NCBI RefSeq assembly: GCF_002976435.1
Contig: NZ_PUGF01000008.1
Coordinates: forward strand, 62,001-126,000
Reading direction: 5' to 3'
DNA from: Solimicrobium silvestre
GTDB lineage: Bacteria; Pseudomonadota; Gammaproteobacteria; Burkholderiales; Burkholderiaceae_D
DNA length: 64,000 bases
The notes under the pieces were generated by a model. That model ran no database searches and had not been told where the DNA came from. It saw only the letters and a program-made list of their open reading frames with translations. A program made the position numbers and the translations under genes. Shown piece after piece: positions 18,517 to 27,157 of this stretch (within the stretch, counting starts at the first letter, position 1; the number at the start of each line of letters is the position of its first letter).

Positions 18517-18565
18517 TTTTTACTCGTAGTATTAATTAGTGGGTTTACATAAAGGGTGCAGAAAT

Positions 18566-19822
18566 TTATTTGCCGTCAAAATAGCCGCTCTGCGCAACAA
18601 AAGCATTGAAATCGTTGATGTTCAATATATCGACTACTGCCTGCTTTTTGTCTGTCGCACGTTGATAGTAGGCCTGGGTAATGCGGAAGCCCATGAAGTA
18701 ACCTAAATCAGCGGGGCTGCCTTTGGCACTGCCACCGTTGTAGAGCCAGTGCGTTGCATCATTTTTTTTCATGTCCAGCAAAAACTGCTGCTTTAATTCC
18801 GCCTCATGTACGTAACCGTAATCGTAAATACGTTGATTAAAATTGCCGTCTACCACCAGCGACGCTAAAAAATCTGCCGCGCCCTCTTTAATCACGCTGG
18901 CTAACATTTCAGGGGAATCGTAGTTCTGCTGAAAATGCATCAATTCATGGATCACAATGCTGGGTAAAAGATCCGGCGTTTTAATTACTGATTTTTGCCA
19001 GTCGTTTAATTCATCTATTGGCACATCAGCACTTAAACTAAATATTTCGGTGCCCACGACTAAACCGTCATTCGTCGAAGTGCCACCTGTGCCGGAGTTA
19101 CCAATCACAAAATAAACGTCAGGGAAGTTAGCTTCTGGATAGAGTGATTTAAACTTCCGCAAAGCAGTTCGCACCCGCGGCTCGACACTGGCTGTTTGCA
19201 ACGTATTCTTGCGTATCCCGGCATAAAATTTGGATTCGCTCTGAATCATTTTATTTAAGAACTCACCACTTTGAATCCGGCTAAATATAAACCCTTGCAA
19301 ACCCACCGTTCCACGGTCCAAATAGTTCCGCTCCCACAGTAAGGCGGGGTCAGCAGCCGTTGGTAACTGATCATAGGTTTTCCAGAATAAATCGATATCG
19401 CTGGTGACGAATTTAAAGCCATTCGGATCATTATGCGTAACATGGTAGGCCTGCTCATTCTTAGTCACGATAGCGACAATTTTTGCCCAGTGTGGATCGC
19501 TATGCAGCGGGTTTAAATCACTTTCATTTTGCAATATCGAAGCCGAACGCAATCCCATAGCGGCACTTTTTTCTAGTGCAAGCAGAGCCTGCTCGGAATT
19601 ATTTTGCAGCGAATAAACGCAGGCGAGGCTATACAGCAATCCGAAATTACTATAGCCGCCATTGATGGCTTGCTGGTAATCGGCGATGGCAGTTGGGTAA
19701 TCTTTTTTACTGTTCGCCACGTCTGCAGCATTCGCCCACTGCCGCGGTGACATGTGTTCTTGAGCAAACAGGGAGGAGCAAAGAAACAGCGCTGAAAATA
19801 TCAAAACAATTTTTTTAGTCAT
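18566..19822 (-). CDS. Exported TPR plus HExxH putative zinc peptidase
   Basis: 418 residues. The signal peptide ends around SSLFAQE. Residues ~25-110 form two or three TPR-like repeats (KKDYPTAIADYQQAINGGY, then LLYSLACVYSLQNNSEQALL). The catalytic part holds IVIHELMHFQQNY near residue 292 and a downstream glutamate in VIKEGAADFLASLVV, the gluzincin arrangement seen in DUF2268-type predicted proteases. A periplasmic zinc peptidase is the best guess; no substrate is known. It heads a two-gene unit with the DUF6090-like membrane protein. Confidence 0.8.
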   Translation of the reverse strand: MTKKIVLIFSALFLCSSLFAQEHMSPRQWANAADVANSKKDYPTAIADYQQAINGGYSNFGLLYSLACVYSLQNNSEQALLALEKSAAMGLRSASILQNESDLNPLHSDPHWAKIVAIVTKNEQAYHVTHNDPNGFKFVTSDIDLFWKTYDQLPTAADPALLWERNYLDRGTVGLQGFIFSRIQSGEFLNKMIQSESKFYAGIRKNTLQTASVEPRVRTALRKFKSLYPEANFPDVYFVIGNSGTGGTSTNDGLVVGTEIFSLSADVPIDELNDWQKSVIKTPDLLPSIVIHELMHFQQNYDSPEMLASVIKEGAADFLASLVVDGNFNQRIYDYGYVHEAELKQQFLLDMKKNDATHWLYNGGSAKGSPADLGYFMGFRITQAYYQRATDKKQAVVDILNINDFNAFVAQSGYFDGK

Positions 19823-19985
19823 GATTAGTTTTCCACAAGAAATTGAATTTTGACAATATACCTGAAAATATAACGCATTAGTTGAGTGCTCCGCAGCATC
19901 AATAGTGATAAATACTTGTCACGCCCACTTGTAACGCGCACAATCTTCCCTCTGTTCCCTCCATTTCTCACATTCAACTTATTTC

Positions 19986-20882
19986 ATGACTGAACTGCAC
20001 CCTCTGTTATCCCATGCTGCGCAACAATCTTACCCAGCCTCTTGTTTATACGTAGTGGCTACGCCGATTGGTAATGTCGCCGACATTAGCTTCCGGGCGC
20101 TGTATGTTTTATCCAAAGTGGATGCAATTGCCTGCGAAGATACCCGTAATACCGCGCAATTACTCAAGCAGCTCGGCGTATTCAAACCTCTAATTGCCGC
20201 ACATCAACATAATGAAAACGAAGTCGCGCAGAAAATAATTCAACGCTTGCAACAAGGTGAAAGCATTGCCTTGGTCTCGGATGCCGGTACGCCAGCGGTG
20301 TCTGACCCCGGCGCGCGGATTGTTGATGCGGTGCGTGCTGCAGGGATGAAGGTAGTGCCGTTGCCGGGCGCATCCGCGGTGATTACAGCGCTATCAGCCA
20401 GCGGTTTATTGAATGACCAATTTTACTTTGTCGGCTTTTTACCCAGCAAAGCCGGTCAACGCGACAGCGTACTCAATACGCTGAAACACACCACTGCCAC
20501 ACTAGTTTTTTATGAGGCGCCGCATCGTATTATTGACACGATCACGGCTCTTGCAGCGCTATTTCCAAGCACCAGAAAAATAGTGTTAGCGCGTGAACTG
20601 ACCAAACTATTTGAAGAAATTCATCGTTGTGAATTGGGTGCCGCCAGTGCTTGGCTGGCTGCAGATACCCATCGTGAAAAAGGCGAATATGTCGTGTTGT
20701 TAGAAGGCGCGTCACCGGACAGTGATGCCGAATTACTGGAAGCTAAACGCGTGCTGACTATCTTATTAGAGAGCTGCTCCGTCAAGCAAGCGGCCAATTT
20801 AGCCGCGCAACTAACTGGACAAAAAAAGAATACTTTATATCAACTTGCGTTAGAATTACGCGGTGATTCTGAATTATCTTAA
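19986..20882 (+). CDS. rsmI: 16S rRNA (cytidine1402-2'-O)-methyltransferase
   Basis: 298 residues. Family motifs are all present: YVVATPIGNVADISFRAL, ACEDTRNTAQLLKQLGV, LVSDAGTPAVSDPGARIV and VFYEAPHRI. RsmI uses S-adenosylmethionine to methylate the ribose of C1402 in 16S rRNA. Length is normal. In many betaproteobacteria it sits beside yraN in the opposite orientation; here yraN is at the left window edge in the expected orientation, with about 19.7 kb between. Downstream, ybaL follows after 105 nt. Confidence 0.97.
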   Translation: MTELHPLLSHAAQQSYPASCLYVVATPIGNVADISFRALYVLSKVDAIACEDTRNTAQLLKQLGVFKPLIAAHQHNENEVAQKIIQRLQQGESIALVSDAGTPAVSDPGARIVDAVRAAGMKVVPLPGASAVITALSASGLLNDQFYFVGFLPSKAGQRDSVLNTLKHTTATLVFYEAPHRIIDTITALAALFPSTRKIVLARELTKLFEEIHRCELGAASAWLAADTHREKGEYVVLLEGASPDSDAELLEAKRVLTILLESCSVKQAANLAAQLTGQKKNTLYQLALELRGDSELS

Positions 20883-20987
20883 GGTTTGCGCCGTTTTCTG
20901 CTCCGTGTAAATGCTGCGCATTCCCTCTCGCTGTGTCGCTTTAGTGGCAATCCATTCCTGTAGCACTTATATAGAAAGCAGACGCCT

Positions 20988-22637
20988 ATGCTGCATCAAA
21001 CACCGTTAATTGCCACCATTATTGGTGGCCTTGTACTTGCCTTTATTTTTGGCGCTTTAGCTAACCGGCTACGCATGCCACCCTTAATTGGTTATTTAGT
21101 CGCAGGTATCGTCGCAGGGCCATTTACGCCAGGCTTTGTTGCCGACACGCATTTAGCGCAAGAACTCGCTGAAATTGGCGTGATTTTATTAATGTTTGGG
21201 GTTGGGCTGCATTTTTCACTCAAAGACTTGTTAGCCGTTAAATACATCGCGATTCCCGGCGCAGTATTGCAAATCACCTTCGCCACATTGTTAGGCATGG
21301 GACTGGCGTGGGGCATGGGTTGGACGCTGGGTCAGGGACTTATTTTTGGTTTGGCACTTTCTTGCGCCAGTACCGTGGTTTTGCTGAAAGCATTACAGGA
21401 TCGACGCCTGGTCGATACTCGACGCGGCCAAATCGCTATCGGTTGGCTGATCGTTGAAGATATTATGATGGTGCTAGCCTTAGTGTTGATTCCAGCTTTG
21501 TCAGGCTTGTTAGGTGGAACAGGTGAAGTATTAAGTACTGGCGAATTCCTCATCACCCTCGCCATCACCTTAGGTAAAGTCGTCGCTTTTGTGGCAGTGA
21601 TGCTAGTGTTTGGCAAGCGCGCTATTCCGTGGATTTTAGAACGCGTCGCCGCTACCGGTTCGCGTGAATTATTTGGTTTAAGCGTGCTCGCCATTGCGCT
21701 TGGTTTTGCGCTTGGCTCTACTTATCTGTTTGGCGTGTCGTTTGCCTTGGGCGCATTTTTTGCCGGTATGATGCTGGCTGAATCAGACCTGAGTCACCGC
21801 GCAGCCGAAGAATCATTACCGTTGCGTGAAGTGTTTTCCGTACTGTTTTTTGTCTCGGTCGGGATGCTGTTTGACCCGTCTATTTTGCTGCGCGAACCGC
21901 TCATGGTAGTGGCTACGGTATTCATTATTGTGATCGGTAAATCACTGGTTTCCATGGCGTTAGTTCTCGCCTTCCGTTACCCGCTCAGCACTGCACTGAC
22001 TATTTCTGCCAGCCTGGCGCAAATCGGTGAATTTTCATTCATCCTTGCCACACTGGGAATTTCGCTCGGCATTTTACCCCCCGAAGGTCGCGACCTGATT
22101 TTAGCCGGCGCAATTTTCTCCATCATCCTGAACCCGTTGGTGTTTTTTGGCGTGGACTACTTAAAGCCTTGGCTAGATAAGCGCGAAGGCTATGCAAAAG
22201 AACCAGAAACAGAAAACGCGGCCATGTGCGCCCAGCAGCAAGGTCATACGATTTTGATCGGTTATGGCGAACTGGGGCAACTGGTCGGTGAAGAATTAAA
22301 GGCCAAACATCAGCCATTTATTATCGTGGAAGATCATCCCGATATTATTCACGATACCCATCTCCCGGATACTCCGATCGTATACGGTTATGCCAGTGCA
22401 CCGGGTGTGCTGGATGACGCAAAAATTGACTCGGCGCGCTGTATGGTACTCACCATTTCAGATGCAATCGTAGCCGGTCAATTGATCACCTACGCACGTT
22501 CTTTAAATCCAAACATCACCACCATTGCACGCGCTAGTTCGGATCTGGAAGCGGAACATTTGAAAGAGCATGGAGCGACACACGTGATTGTTAGCAAACG
22601 TGAAGTTGCCAAAAACTTGGCAATGCTGGTCGGATAA
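20988..22637 (+). CDS. ybaL: YbaL-like monovalent cation:proton antiporter (CPA2) with TrkA-N domain
   Basis: 549 residues, close to E. coli YbaL (558). Residues ~1-385 form the membrane exchanger with about twelve spans, including FGVGLHFSLKDL, ALSCASTVVLLKAL and the carrier segment ASLAQIGEFSFILATLG. From ~408 a Rossmann TrkA-N (RCK) domain starts at GHTILIGYGELGQLV and runs nearly to the end. Related Kef-type proteins move K+ or Na+ against protons under nucleotide or glutathione control. It belongs to the inner membrane. Confidence 0.92.
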   Translation: MLHQTPLIATIIGGLVLAFIFGALANRLRMPPLIGYLVAGIVAGPFTPGFVADTHLAQELAEIGVILLMFGVGLHFSLKDLLAVKYIAIPGAVLQITFATLLGMGLAWGMGWTLGQGLIFGLALSCASTVVLLKALQDRRLVDTRRGQIAIGWLIVEDIMMVLALVLIPALSGLLGGTGEVLSTGEFLITLAITLGKVVAFVAVMLVFGKRAIPWILERVAATGSRELFGLSVLAIALGFALGSTYLFGVSFALGAFFAGMMLAESDLSHRAAEESLPLREVFSVLFFVSVGMLFDPSILLREPLMVVATVFIIVIGKSLVSMALVLAFRYPLSTALTISASLAQIGEFSFILATLGISLGILPPEGRDLILAGAIFSIILNPLVFFGVDYLKPWLDKREGYAKEPETENAAMCAQQQGHTILIGYGELGQLVGEELKAKHQPFIIVEDHPDIIHDTHLPDTPIVYGYASAPGVLDDAKIDSARCMVLTISDAIVAGQLITYARSLNPNITTIARASSDLEAEHLKEHGATHVIVSKREVAKNLAMLVG

Positions 22638-22719
22638 ATTCATTCCGATTCGTTAAATTTTAACGTGCTAAATCAACCAAAACCACACTGCTGTGCCATA
22701 ACCAAAATTGAGGATAAAA

Positions 22720-22929
22720 ATGGATTTTGATTGGCACAGCAATCCCATCACGCGGACAACCATCGTTGACACTAACTACAAAAACACGCAAAACGTGCGT
22801 CGTTTTCTGGTCACTCAGTGTGGAACCGATTTCAAATTCGACAAAGATTTCATGGCATGGATACGAAACGACATGGTCAAGAACATGGGTGATGTTGCAG
22901 ATGAATGGTTAAGGCGACGACGGGAATAG
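22720..22929 (+). CDS. DUF6434 domain small protein
   Basis: 69 residues from ATG 22720, with GAGG six nt upstream; the frame opens 12 nt earlier at 22708. It is almost entirely the DUF6434 module: FDWHSNPITRTTIVDTNY, KNTQNVRRFL, FKFDKDFMAWIR and MGDVADEWLRRR. The module is often found alone or next to a SAP domain; its function is unknown. It lies in a run of small plus-strand genes after ybaL. Confidence 0.85.
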   Translation: MDFDWHSNPITRTTIVDTNYKNTQNVRRFLVTQCGTDFKFDKDFMAWIRNDMVKNMGDVADEWLRRRRE

Positions 22930-22993
22930 CTTATGCCCGTTTAAAAAACTAGAATTACTTTTAGCAAATTCTCATCTATCCAGGAATTACATA

Positions 22994-23209
22994 ATGAATG
23001 CAAACGCTTCTTCACCACCGGACAATTTGCCAACCTATCGGGTACTTACCGGCCCAGATGACGCAAAATTTTGTATGCGTGTAAGCGAAGCTGTCGCGCT
23101 TGGCTACAAACTCTATGGCCCGCCTTCAGTTACCTATAACAATGAAAAAGTCATTGTTGCCCAAGCAGTCATCTGGCCATCTATTGAGGCATCAATTTCA
23201 AAAATTTAA
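22994..23209 (+). CDS. DUF1737 domain small protein
   Basis: 71 residues. The core YRVLTGPDDAKFCMRVSEAV, then LGYKLYGPPSVTY and VIVAQAVIWP matches DUF1737, a short family with no assigned function. It is 64 nt downstream of the DUF6434 gene and 36 nt upstream of an AAA ATPase gene, all plus strand, so a small operon is plausible. Confidence 0.85.
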   Translation: MNANASSPPDNLPTYRVLTGPDDAKFCMRVSEAVALGYKLYGPPSVTYNNEKVIVAQAVIWPSIEASISKI

Positions 23210-23245
23210 CAAATCGAATTAGCCCTAGGTAGATAGGAAATTGCT

Positions 23246-23977
23246 ATGTCCAACACACTTTCAGCGCGCCCCTATCTGCAAGAAATTTCAATCCGGCCTG
23301 ACGCCGATATTGACCTGAACAGCTATCCATTTTCCATTCCGGCAGTACAAGAACTCAATTTTTTAAAATTCCATCCCGACGTCACTTTCTTTGTTGGAGA
23401 AAACGGTTCCGGCAAGTCGACCATTCTTGAAGCAATTGCCCTGGCTATGGGATTTGGTCCGGAAGGAGGTAGCAAGAATGTTCAATTGCTTTACACTACC
23501 GATTCAGTCTCGCCGCTTCATGCATCGCTAAAGCTCCGTAAGAGTTTTCGAAAACCAACCGATGGTTATTTTTTGAGGGCAGAAAGTTTTTTCAATGTCG
23601 CCACCTATATGGACGCAATTGGCACACCGGACAGGTCGCTCCACGCCTGTTCACATGGCGAAGCTTTTATGCAATTATTGATAAACAAGTTTCGTGGCAA
23701 CGGCCTTTATCTGCTTGACGAACCGGAAGCGGCGCTGTCGCCTAACAGGCAACTTGCCGCATTATCGGCAATTCATCAACTGGTACAAAACGAATCGCAA
23801 TTCATTATCGCAACCCATTCCCCGATCTTGCTCGCGTATCCAAACGCCAAAATTCTGCAGTTTGATGGAACTGGGATTGCTGAAGTTGCGTACGAAGATA
23901 CCGAGCACTTTGCGATTACACGTGACTTCCTGAACCACTACCCAAGAAGGTTAGAGCAACTGCTTGGGGATGAGTGA
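23246..23977 (+). CDS. AAA/ABC-type ATPase (COG3910-like)
   Basis: 243 residues. Walker A FFVGENGSGKSTILEAIA (residues ~51-68), an ABC-type signature region ACSHGEAFMQ, Walker B NGLYLLDEPEAALSP and the H-loop FIIATHSPILLAYP. It has no membrane segment and no long coiled coil, so it is shorter than RecF/SMC-like proteins and resembles stand-alone predicted ATPases. It could act in a nucleic-acid or transport process; there is no nuclease partner gene of the OLD, retron or Septu type beside it. Confidence 0.88.
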   Translation: MSNTLSARPYLQEISIRPDADIDLNSYPFSIPAVQELNFLKFHPDVTFFVGENGSGKSTILEAIALAMGFGPEGGSKNVQLLYTTDSVSPLHASLKLRKSFRKPTDGYFLRAESFFNVATYMDAIGTPDRSLHACSHGEAFMQLLINKFRGNGLYLLDEPEAALSPNRQLAALSAIHQLVQNESQFIIATHSPILLAYPNAKILQFDGTGIAEVAYEDTEHFAITRDFLNHYPRRLEQLLGDE

Positions 23978-24074
23978 ACGATATCGATATTGCGTTAGCT
24001 ATTTTTGTACTTCCACTATTTTCGTGACACCATGCGCCAGTTGAAATCAGCGTTAAAAGATAGGATAAATCACC

Positions 24075-24500
24075 ATGCTTGCACAGCTGCTTGTTCTCAT
24101 TAGTGCCGGAATAATTTTATTGCTAGGTCTGGCTCATTTAGCGATTACTTATTTGGGGAATAAACTTCATCCGCGTGACGCCGAATTAACGGAACGATTG
24201 AAGACAACATCACCTGTTATTAGTCGTAGGACTAGCATATGGAATGCATGGATCGGTTTTAATGCGAGCCATAGTCTTGGTGCAATTTTATTTGGCGTTA
24301 TGTTCGGTTACCTGGCAGCGCAGCAACCTATGCTGTTATTTCACTCATATTTCCTTGGATTAACAGGTTTGGTCACGCTGTGTGCCTATCTTACTATGGC
24401 AAAACTATACTGGTTTAAACTGCCTTTTCAAGGTATCTCGTTAGCACTCTTGTTTTATGTGGCTGGATTTATCGCTGAAAATAGCCGCGTTTTCGCATAA
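24075..24500 (+). CDS. LIC_13387-type small integral membrane protein
   Basis: 141 residues with four predicted membrane spans (LLVLISAGIILLLGLAHLAI; FNASHSLGAILFGVMFGYL; FHSYFLGLTGLVTLCAYLTM; LPFQGISLALLFYVAGFI). Conserved features are GLAHL, HPRD, a WIGFNASHS motif and AKLYWFKLPF. The family has no known role. It lies 97 nt after the ATPase stop. Confidence 0.75.
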   Translation: MLAQLLVLISAGIILLLGLAHLAITYLGNKLHPRDAELTERLKTTSPVISRRTSIWNAWIGFNASHSLGAILFGVMFGYLAAQQPMLLFHSYFLGLTGLVTLCAYLTMAKLYWFKLPFQGISLALLFYVAGFIAENSRVFA

Positions 24501-24526
24501 GAAAACACCGCACAAATTGGTGAGGA

Positions 24527-24741
24527 ATACGCACTGTAAAGTACCTCAACGGAGAACCAGAATTGCGTGAATGTGTCGTTTTGGGGAGTGGGCAAATATT
24601 GACCCGGAAGTGTTCTGCACACTGGGACTTGGTGCGATTATCCACGGACGATGGCTTCGCATTGTAGAATTGAGAGCCCCATTCGGCAACCTGCTTGGAC
24701 TTATCGAAAATCAACGCTTCGACATCAAGCTAGTTCGCTAA
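24527..24741 (+). pseudogene. Possible frameshifted gene remnant
   Basis: Two adjacent plus-strand frames look protein-like. The first (from 24527, without a start codon) reads VKYLNGEPELRECVVL. The second, from ATG 24571 to TAA 24741, reads FGEWANIDPEVFCTLGLGAI and then HGRWLRIVELRAPFGNLLGL. A one-base shift in the T/G run near 24580 would join them. GAGGA sits before an ATA at 24527, as if a start ATG had mutated. I do not recognise the family. It could also be a short real ORF of 56 codons. Confidence 0.35.
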
Positions 24742-24818
24742 GGCTTATACGACAGCAATCAAGTTGAGCTAATCCTAAGCGATTAGCTCACCCTTGTTTA
24801 ACAACTACGAACAATCAC

Positions 24819-25847
24819 CTATAACGCTTCGATTGTTGTATTCGAAAATATCGCATCAATTTTTACCGTTGCGGCCGCATTCGTGTTCTTGTTGATCAGA
24901 CTAAAAGGTGGAATTACTTCACACACTTGGGTACGAACGCTGTGTAACAGAGTGGCACGATTACGGTATTCGTTACGTTTTTTTGACGGTCTGGATTCGA
25001 TTGATTTTTCTTCAACAAAACTTGGAATCGAAAAATTGCCATTCGTCATTTCGATGCCACCGACTAATAACCATAATTGATTATATTGAGCATGAATCAC
25101 CCGTTTATTACGGTAGCGTAAGGCGCGATAAATATGGTTATTTTCATTGACACATTCAATGGTGTTACAAGCCAGCTGCTGAGCAATACTGCGCAACGTT
25201 TCAATCATTAAAATCCGTGGCTGAATGCCGTGCAACGCGTGAGTAGCGTCGCGTAACAACGTTCTGCAATCGGTCTGGGCATGCTCTCTTGATTGAATTC
25301 CACCGATAGTGAGTGCGATATTGTTATATTTCCGTGTCAGCGTAAACGTCAGCAGCAGAATTGTTTTGCCATCGACAGTGAGCTCCAGCGATGCGCCGCC
25401 TTCTTTATCAAAATCGGGGAAGCGCGTTAAGTTAACGTCAATAACTTCGCCAGTTTTCCCGATTAACGAAGCGAGATTTATACCGCTCCCACTCATTACT
25501 GACTGCAGCTGCTTTGCATCCAAAATATGAGTCAGGATATCAAAATGAGCGAGCAAAAGTTGCGTGCGCTGGCGGGTATTGCTTCTTTTATCAAAAAAGG
25601 GACGATGGATCCGGTCGAAGAAGGTAGCTTCTGTCGTGGAGTTTGCCAGCACACTATTTCCAGATAAAAACCGCAGCCAATTTGCGCTGGTTTTTACATG
25701 AAACATGGTGTGGAACATGAATCGAATTGCACGTTTCCAGGATGCATCTTTACGACCCGAGTGCATTTGTTTAAATGCCCATTTGAAATCTGTAAAAAAC
25801 TGTAACCACGAAAAGGTAAATGGCTTGCTGTAATGAAGAATCCGCAT
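24819..25847 (-). CDS. DUF535 (VirK/YbjX) family protein
   Basis: 342 residues. The sequence runs through the DUF535 pattern: W-rich N-terminus, RTQLLLAHFDIL, LTFTLTRKYNNIALTIGGIQ, THALHGIQPRILMIETLRSI, and YRNKRVIHAQYNQLWLLVGG. E. coli YbjX and Shigella VirK belong to this family, linked to envelope or virulence-factor processing, but the biochemical role is not known. There is no signal peptide. The C-terminal ~60 residues are more variable. Its upstream side (25848-26053) shows no other gene. Confidence 0.85.
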   Translation of the reverse strand: MRILHYSKPFTFSWLQFFTDFKWAFKQMHSGRKDASWKRAIRFMFHTMFHVKTSANWLRFLSGNSVLANSTTEATFFDRIHRPFFDKRSNTRQRTQLLLAHFDILTHILDAKQLQSVMSGSGINLASLIGKTGEVIDVNLTRFPDFDKEGGASLELTVDGKTILLLTFTLTRKYNNIALTIGGIQSREHAQTDCRTLLRDATHALHGIQPRILMIETLRSIAQQLACNTIECVNENNHIYRALRYRNKRVIHAQYNQLWLLVGGIEMTNGNFSIPSFVEEKSIESRPSKKRNEYRNRATLLHSVRTQVCEVIPPFSLINKNTNAAATVKIDAIFSNTTIEAL

Positions 25848-26053
25848 TGGAAATATTTTCTTTAAATGAAATCAGCCCCATTCCCGCACCAAATAGTACG
25901 TCACTATGTTGTATAGAGAGCTTTGTATCGCATTGTATCATAATGCTTCAAATTGCCGCTGGGGCTCTTATTCTGAGCTTGATCATCCATGGCAACTAAA
26001 CCAATTCAATGCGATTTTCATTACTGTATAACAAGCAGAATCATCAAAAACAA

Positions 26054-26073
26054 ACCCCGCCGAAGCGGGGTTA
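26054..26073 (-). terminator. Intrinsic terminator of the PEP-CTERM protein gene
   Basis: AACCCCGC-CGAA/TTCG-GCGGGGTT, an 8-bp GC stem with a stable tetraloop. On the minus strand it is followed by TTGTTTTTG. It lies 27 nt past the stop of the PEP-CTERM gene. Confidence 0.9.
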
Positions 26074-26099
26074 ATAGAATGAACAAAGAAGGAAGTACG

Positions 26100-27095
26100 T
26101 TAAATACGTGCTTTTTTACGTCTAATGAATCCGAGTCCAGCCAAGCCTATCGCCATCAGAGCCAAGGTTAAAGGTTCAGGAACTGGGTTGCTTAACAAAA
26201 CCATATCAATATTCACAAAACCATTATTGGCATTGCCTAATGGGGCACCATTATCGGAAGTATCGCTTCCCCCAATCATCGAGCCGATGCTCAGAAAAGA
26301 AGCGTCGATGTACGATCCACCGCCGCCCCCGCCGTCGGTAGTACCATCACCACCGCCACCGCCTGAATAACCGCCACCGCCACCACCACCTTGCCAGCCG
26401 CCGCCGCCGCCGCCACCGAAGCCGCCGTTAGCACATGCTGGAACTGAAGGATCGCAGTCACCAAAACCTGCCAAGAAACTAAAAGCACCCGCACCGCCTA
26501 AGCCCGCACCACCGGTTTGCGTATAAGTCGTGCCGACACCATCGCCGCCGTTACCACCCCAACCGCCGCCGCCGCCGCCATTGTCGCCAATTTCATCATT
26601 ACCACCCGCACCACCGGAACCAGCGCTACCGCCCGCACCGCCGCCAGCACCAAATCCTGCTTGGCCAGATGTTGTAGTTTGACCGCCACCGCCAACTGTC
26701 GCGTCAATGTAACCGGCACCGCCACCGCCACCGGCTACGATCAGCGGTGAGGTTGAGCCGATGATGTAGACAAAAGATCCACCACCACCACCACCGCCTG
26801 CCAGCCCGCCGAAGTTACCGGTTAAGCCTTGTCCACCAACCACAATACCCAGCTGAGTACCGGTGGTGAGGAAAAGATCACCGCTTATCTGCGCACCCAA
26901 ACCACCTGTGGTACCAACACCATTACCTGATCCACCCTGTGCACCTGCTGCGGTGAGGTCATAAACTCCTGAAGTGGTGATGGTGTAGTCGACTATCGAT
27001 CCGGTATAGGTGAATGGCACAGCTTGCGCGCTTGCGCCGACAAACATCATCGCGAAGAGCGCTTTTTTTACAAAAGTTTGATTTCGTGTATTCAT
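26100..27095 (-). CDS. Glycine-rich (ALK-like GRD) exported protein with PEP-CTERM anchor
   Basis: 331 residues. The signal peptide ends at ASAQAVP. Residues ~27-290 resemble the glycine-rich domain also found in ALK/LTK: TYTGSIVDYTITTSGVYDLT, AAGAQGG, then LFLTTGTQLGIVVGGQG and repeated poly-glycine runs separated by short strands (PLIVAGGGGGAG, SYIDASFL). The end is a clear PEP-CTERM sorting signal: VPEPL, a hydrophobic helix and RRKKARI. The protein should be exported, cut by an exosortase and displayed outside, perhaps with exopolysaccharide. A sigma-54 promoter at 27142-27157 and a terminator at 26054-26073 make it a one-gene unit. No exosortase gene lies in this window. Confidence 0.88.
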   Translation of the reverse strand: MNTRNQTFVKKALFAMMFVGASAQAVPFTYTGSIVDYTITTSGVYDLTAAGAQGGSGNGVGTTGGLGAQISGDLFLTTGTQLGIVVGGQGLTGNFGGLAGGGGGGGSFVYIIGSTSPLIVAGGGGGAGYIDATVGGGGQTTTSGQAGFGAGGGAGGSAGSGGAGGNDEIGDNGGGGGGWGGNGGDGVGTTYTQTGGAGLGGAGAFSFLAGFGDCDPSVPACANGGFGGGGGGGWQGGGGGGGYSGGGGGDGTTDGGGGGGSYIDASFLSIGSMIGGSDTSDNGAPLGNANNGFVNIDMVLLSNPVPEPLTLALMAIGLAGLGFIRRKKARI

Positions 27096-27141
27096 GACTA
27101 GTTCTCCTTAAAATCCCGTTTTTATGATTTCATTAGGAACA

Positions 27142-27157
27142 AGCAAATTTCATACCA
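27142..27157 (-). promoter_or_regulatory. Sigma-54 (-24/-12) promoter of the PEP-CTERM gene
   Basis: On the minus strand the site reads TGGTATG-AAAT-TTGCT. The consensus is TGGCAYR-N4-TTGCW, so only the fourth base differs, with exact -24/-12 spacing. The predicted start of transcription is ~35 nt before the ATG. PEP-CTERM genes in several betaproteobacteria are known to use sigma-54 with the PrsK/PrsR two-component system. Confidence 0.7.

Noticed and set aside
20883-20987. RNase P RNA after rsmI
   Set aside because: The gap is only 105 nt and lacks the conserved rnpB start and end.
24469-24714. 81-codon minus-strand frame
   Set aside because: Antisense to the more protein-like plus-strand remnant, with no ribosome site.
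26291-26750. Ala/Val-rich frames overlapping the glycine-rich gene
   Set aside because: They come from the GGN codon repeats read in other frames or on the other strand.
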